DNA of 64,000 nucleotides from Bacteroidota bacterium (lineage in GTDB: Bacteria; Bacteroidota; Bacteroidia; Chitinophagales; Chitinophagaceae), in assembly GCA_018267705.1 (NCBI GenBank), contig JAFDXX010000016.1, forward strand, positions 1 to 64,000. The letters run 5' to 3'. Within the stretch, counting starts at the first letter, position 1. Each line of letters opens with the position of its first letter. Both the position numbers and the translations under genes were made by a program. Below, one piece after another: positions 62,481 to 64,000 of the stretch. The notes below the pieces were generated by a model. The model worked only from the letters and a program-made list of their open reading frames with translations. It was not told the DNA's origin and searched no databases.

Positions 62481-63488
62481 ATGTCAAAAATAAAATTTGC
62501 AATCATAGGGTGCGGAAGAATTGCACAACGCCATGCAGAGCATATAAACAAATTTGGAGAATTAATTGCCGTTTGCGATGTGGTTGAAGAAAAAGCAAAT
62601 GCATTAGCAAAAAAATATAATGCCAATTATTATTTACAAGTAAACGATTTATTGGCAAATGAAAAAACAGTTGATGTAGTTTCTATTTGTACACCTAATG
62701 GCTTGCATGCACAACATGCTATTGCTACATTAAAAGCAGGTTTTCATGCTTTGGTTGAAAAACCAATGGCATTAAGTGTTTATGATTGTGGCGAAATGAT
62801 TAAAGCTGCCGAGCAAGCCAATAAAAGATTATTTGCTATAAAACAAAATCGCTTTAATCCACCGGTAGCTGCCGTTAAAGATGCAATTGATAAAAATATT
62901 CTTGGAAAAATTTACAGTATACAATTAAGTTGTTTTTGGAATAGAAATAAAGATTACTACGAAAATTCTTGGAAAGGAACAAAAAACTTAGATGGCGGAA
63001 CATTGTTTACACAATTCAGTCATTTTATAGATTTATTGTATTGGATGATTGGAGATGTTAAAGATGCTTATGCAATTATTGGAAACTTTGCACACAATAA
63101 TATTATTGAGTTTGAAGATACAGGTGTTGTAGCATTAGAATTTTATAACGGAGCTATTGGCACTATTAATTATACCGTTAATAGTTACAAAAAAAATATG
63201 GAAGGCTCATTAACCATATTTGCTGAAAAAGGAACCGTAAAAATTGGAGGACAATATTTGAATGAATTAGAATATCAAAGTATAGAAAATTTTGAATTTA
63301 AAGATTTGCCCAAAGGCAATACAGCCAATAATTATGGTACTTATGTAGGCAGCATGAGTAATCACGATAAAGTATATCAAAACTTAATTGATGTATTGCA
63401 AAACAATGCATCTATAACAACCAGTGCATTTGAAGGACTAAAAACAGTTGAAATAATTAACAAAATTTATCAATCGGTAAAAAAATAA
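62481..63488 (+). CDS. Gfo/Idh/MocA oxidoreductase, WbpB/WlbA-like
   Basis: This 335-residue NAD-dependent dehydrogenase has the Rossmann motif GCGRIAQRHAEHI near residue 10 and the EKP motif VEKPMALSV near residue 94. The segment GGTLFTQFSHFIDLLYWMIGDV and overall length match WbpB/WlbA, which oxidise UDP-GlcNAcA at C3 for UDP-2,3-diacetamido-uronic acid synthesis. It precedes a WbpD/WlbB-like acetyltransferase by 3 nt. The matching aminotransferase (WbpE) is not in the window and could lie just downstream. Confidence 0.84.
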   Translation: MSKIKFAIIGCGRIAQRHAEHINKFGELIAVCDVVEEKANALAKKYNANYYLQVNDLLANEKTVDVVSICTPNGLHAQHAIATLKAGFHALVEKPMALSVYDCGEMIKAAEQANKRLFAIKQNRFNPPVAAVKDAIDKNILGKIYSIQLSCFWNRNKDYYENSWKGTKNLDGGTLFTQFSHFIDLLYWMIGDVKDAYAIIGNFAHNNIIEFEDTGVVALEFYNGAIGTINYTVNSYKKNMEGSLTIFAEKGTVKIGGQYLNELEYQSIENFEFKDLPKGNTANNYGTYVGSMSNHDKVYQNLIDVLQNNASITTSAFEGLKTVEIINKIYQSVKK

Positions 63489-63491
63489 ATA

Positions 63492-63962
63492 ATGTCTCAT
63501 CAACCTAAAATATTTTCATCTGCTCTTCGCAATGTTGTTTTTGGAAGTGATGTGAAAATTGTTGAACCCTGCAATTTGTACGAATGTGAAATTGGTAACA
63601 ATTGTTTTATTGGCCCATTTACCGAAATACAAAAAAATGTTACAATAGGAGAGAATTGTAAAATTCAATCGCATAGTTTTATTTGTGAATTGGTAACTAT
63701 TGGTAACAATTGTTTTATTGGTCATGGAGTAATGTTCATAAACGATTTATTTAGCGAAGGAAAACCTGCTGGCGGAAATAAAAATTTATGGAAAGCTACT
63801 AAAATAGGAAATCATGTATCTATTGGCAGTAATGCCACCATACTTCCTGTTGAAATATGCGATGGCGTTGTAATTGGAGCCGGTGCAGTAGTAACAAAAA
63901 ATATAACTCAACCTGGTGTTTATGCAGGTAACCCTGCAAAATTTATTCGAAAAATAAAATAA
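63492..63962 (+). CDS. hexapeptide-repeat acetyltransferase, WbpD/WlbB-like
   Basis: This 156-residue protein is a left-handed beta-helix acyltransferase with hexapeptide repeats such as IGNNCFIG and IGENCKIQ, ending GAGAVVTKNITQPGVYAGNPAKFI. It resembles WbpD/WlbB, which N-acetylates the C3 amino group of UDP-GlcNAc3NA. It is shorter than typical relatives of about 190 residues. An exact 23-bp repeat encodes two identical IGNNCFIG turns. It ends 38 nt before the window edge, and the locus probably continues. Confidence 0.86.
   Translation: MSHQPKIFSSALRNVVFGSDVKIVEPCNLYECEIGNNCFIGPFTEIQKNVTIGENCKIQSHSFICELVTIGNNCFIGHGVMFINDLFSEGKPAGGNKNLWKATKIGNHVSIGSNATILPVEICDGVVIGAGAVVTKNITQPGVYAGNPAKFIRKIK
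63591..63721 (+). repeat. 23-bp exact direct repeat within the hexapeptide acetyltransferase gene
   Basis: The 23-bp stretch beginning ATTGGTAACAATTG occurs at 63591-63613 and again, identically, at 63699-63721, 108 bp apart (36 codons). Both copies encode IGNNCFIG in the same frame. The nucleotide identity, beyond protein constraint, suggests recent internal duplication or gene conversion between coils. Confidence 0.85.
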
Positions 63963-64000
63963 GAACACTAAAAAATAAATATTAAAAATATCACATCATA

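Noticed and set aside
1..64000. Mobile elements, prophage, toxin-antitoxin modules, CRISPR arrays and restriction systems.
   Set aside because: No transposase, integrase, phage gene, repeat-spacer array or defence gene was seen on either strand.

Overview
The window is chromosomal DNA of a low-GC member of the Bacteroidota, most likely a Chitinophagaceae-type organism (inference). The evidence is a SusC/SusD outer-membrane pair, an UpxY-type NusG paralogue, a TonB-dependent receptor of the outer-membrane beta-barrel type, promoters of the Bacteroidota form (TTG, 17-23 nt, TAnnTTTG), almost no Shine-Dalgarno sequences, and short AT-rich spacers. No transposase, integrase, CRISPR array or phage gene was seen.

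Region 1 (1-5.2 kb) is a SusC/SusD nutrient-uptake pair whose first gene probably begins before the window. Region 2 (5.2-10.2 kb, minus strand) is a complete threonine operon, thrA (fused aspartokinase/homoserine dehydrogenase), thrB and thrC. It is preceded by a 24-codon threonine-rich leader peptide that overlaps a stop-codon hairpin, an attenuation arrangement like enterobacterial thrL. Region 3 (10.3-41.3 kb) is housekeeping and accessory metabolism: two tandem Nudix hydrolases, a DinB-like protein, an ABC ATPase, fructose bisphosphatase, CutC, a glycosylasparaginase divergent from an N-acetylhexosamine-kinase-like gene, citrate synthase, an LptF/G permease, Tgt, RsmG, the DUF177-L32-PlsX cluster, a cystathionine beta-synthase-like enzyme, a ClC transporter, an ECF sigma/anti-sigma pair, a pyrophosphatase-CrcB-TauE operon, and a C-terminal processing protease. 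It also holds tRNA-Ala(GGC) and tRNA-His(GTG), whose promoters have identical geometry, and a 52-codon membrane-protein gene.

Region 4 (41.4-64.0 kb, all plus strand and running off the end) is one large surface-polysaccharide locus: Wza-like and Wzc-like proteins, an UpxY antiterminator, Wzm/Wzt ABC export, a nonulosonic-acid module (short NeuB, SDR, Gfo/Idh, KdsC-like phosphatase, NeuA), at least five recognisable glycosyltransferases plus one unfamiliar candidate, an asparagine-synthase-like amidotransferase, an O-antigen ligase/polymerase, a GNAT acetyltransferase, and WbpB/WbpD-like enzymes for a diacetamido uronic acid.

Read together, region 4 predicts an acidic glycan containing a nonulosonic acid, probably made through a 9-phosphate route, and a partly amidated 2,3-diacetamido uronic acid. 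Parts of two export routes sit in the same locus. The observations most worth following are the threonine leader, this glycan module, the GC-rich ops-like leader before the UpxY gene, a Tgt lacking two zinc-ligand cysteines, and a DUF3810 protein with an HEXXH motif.
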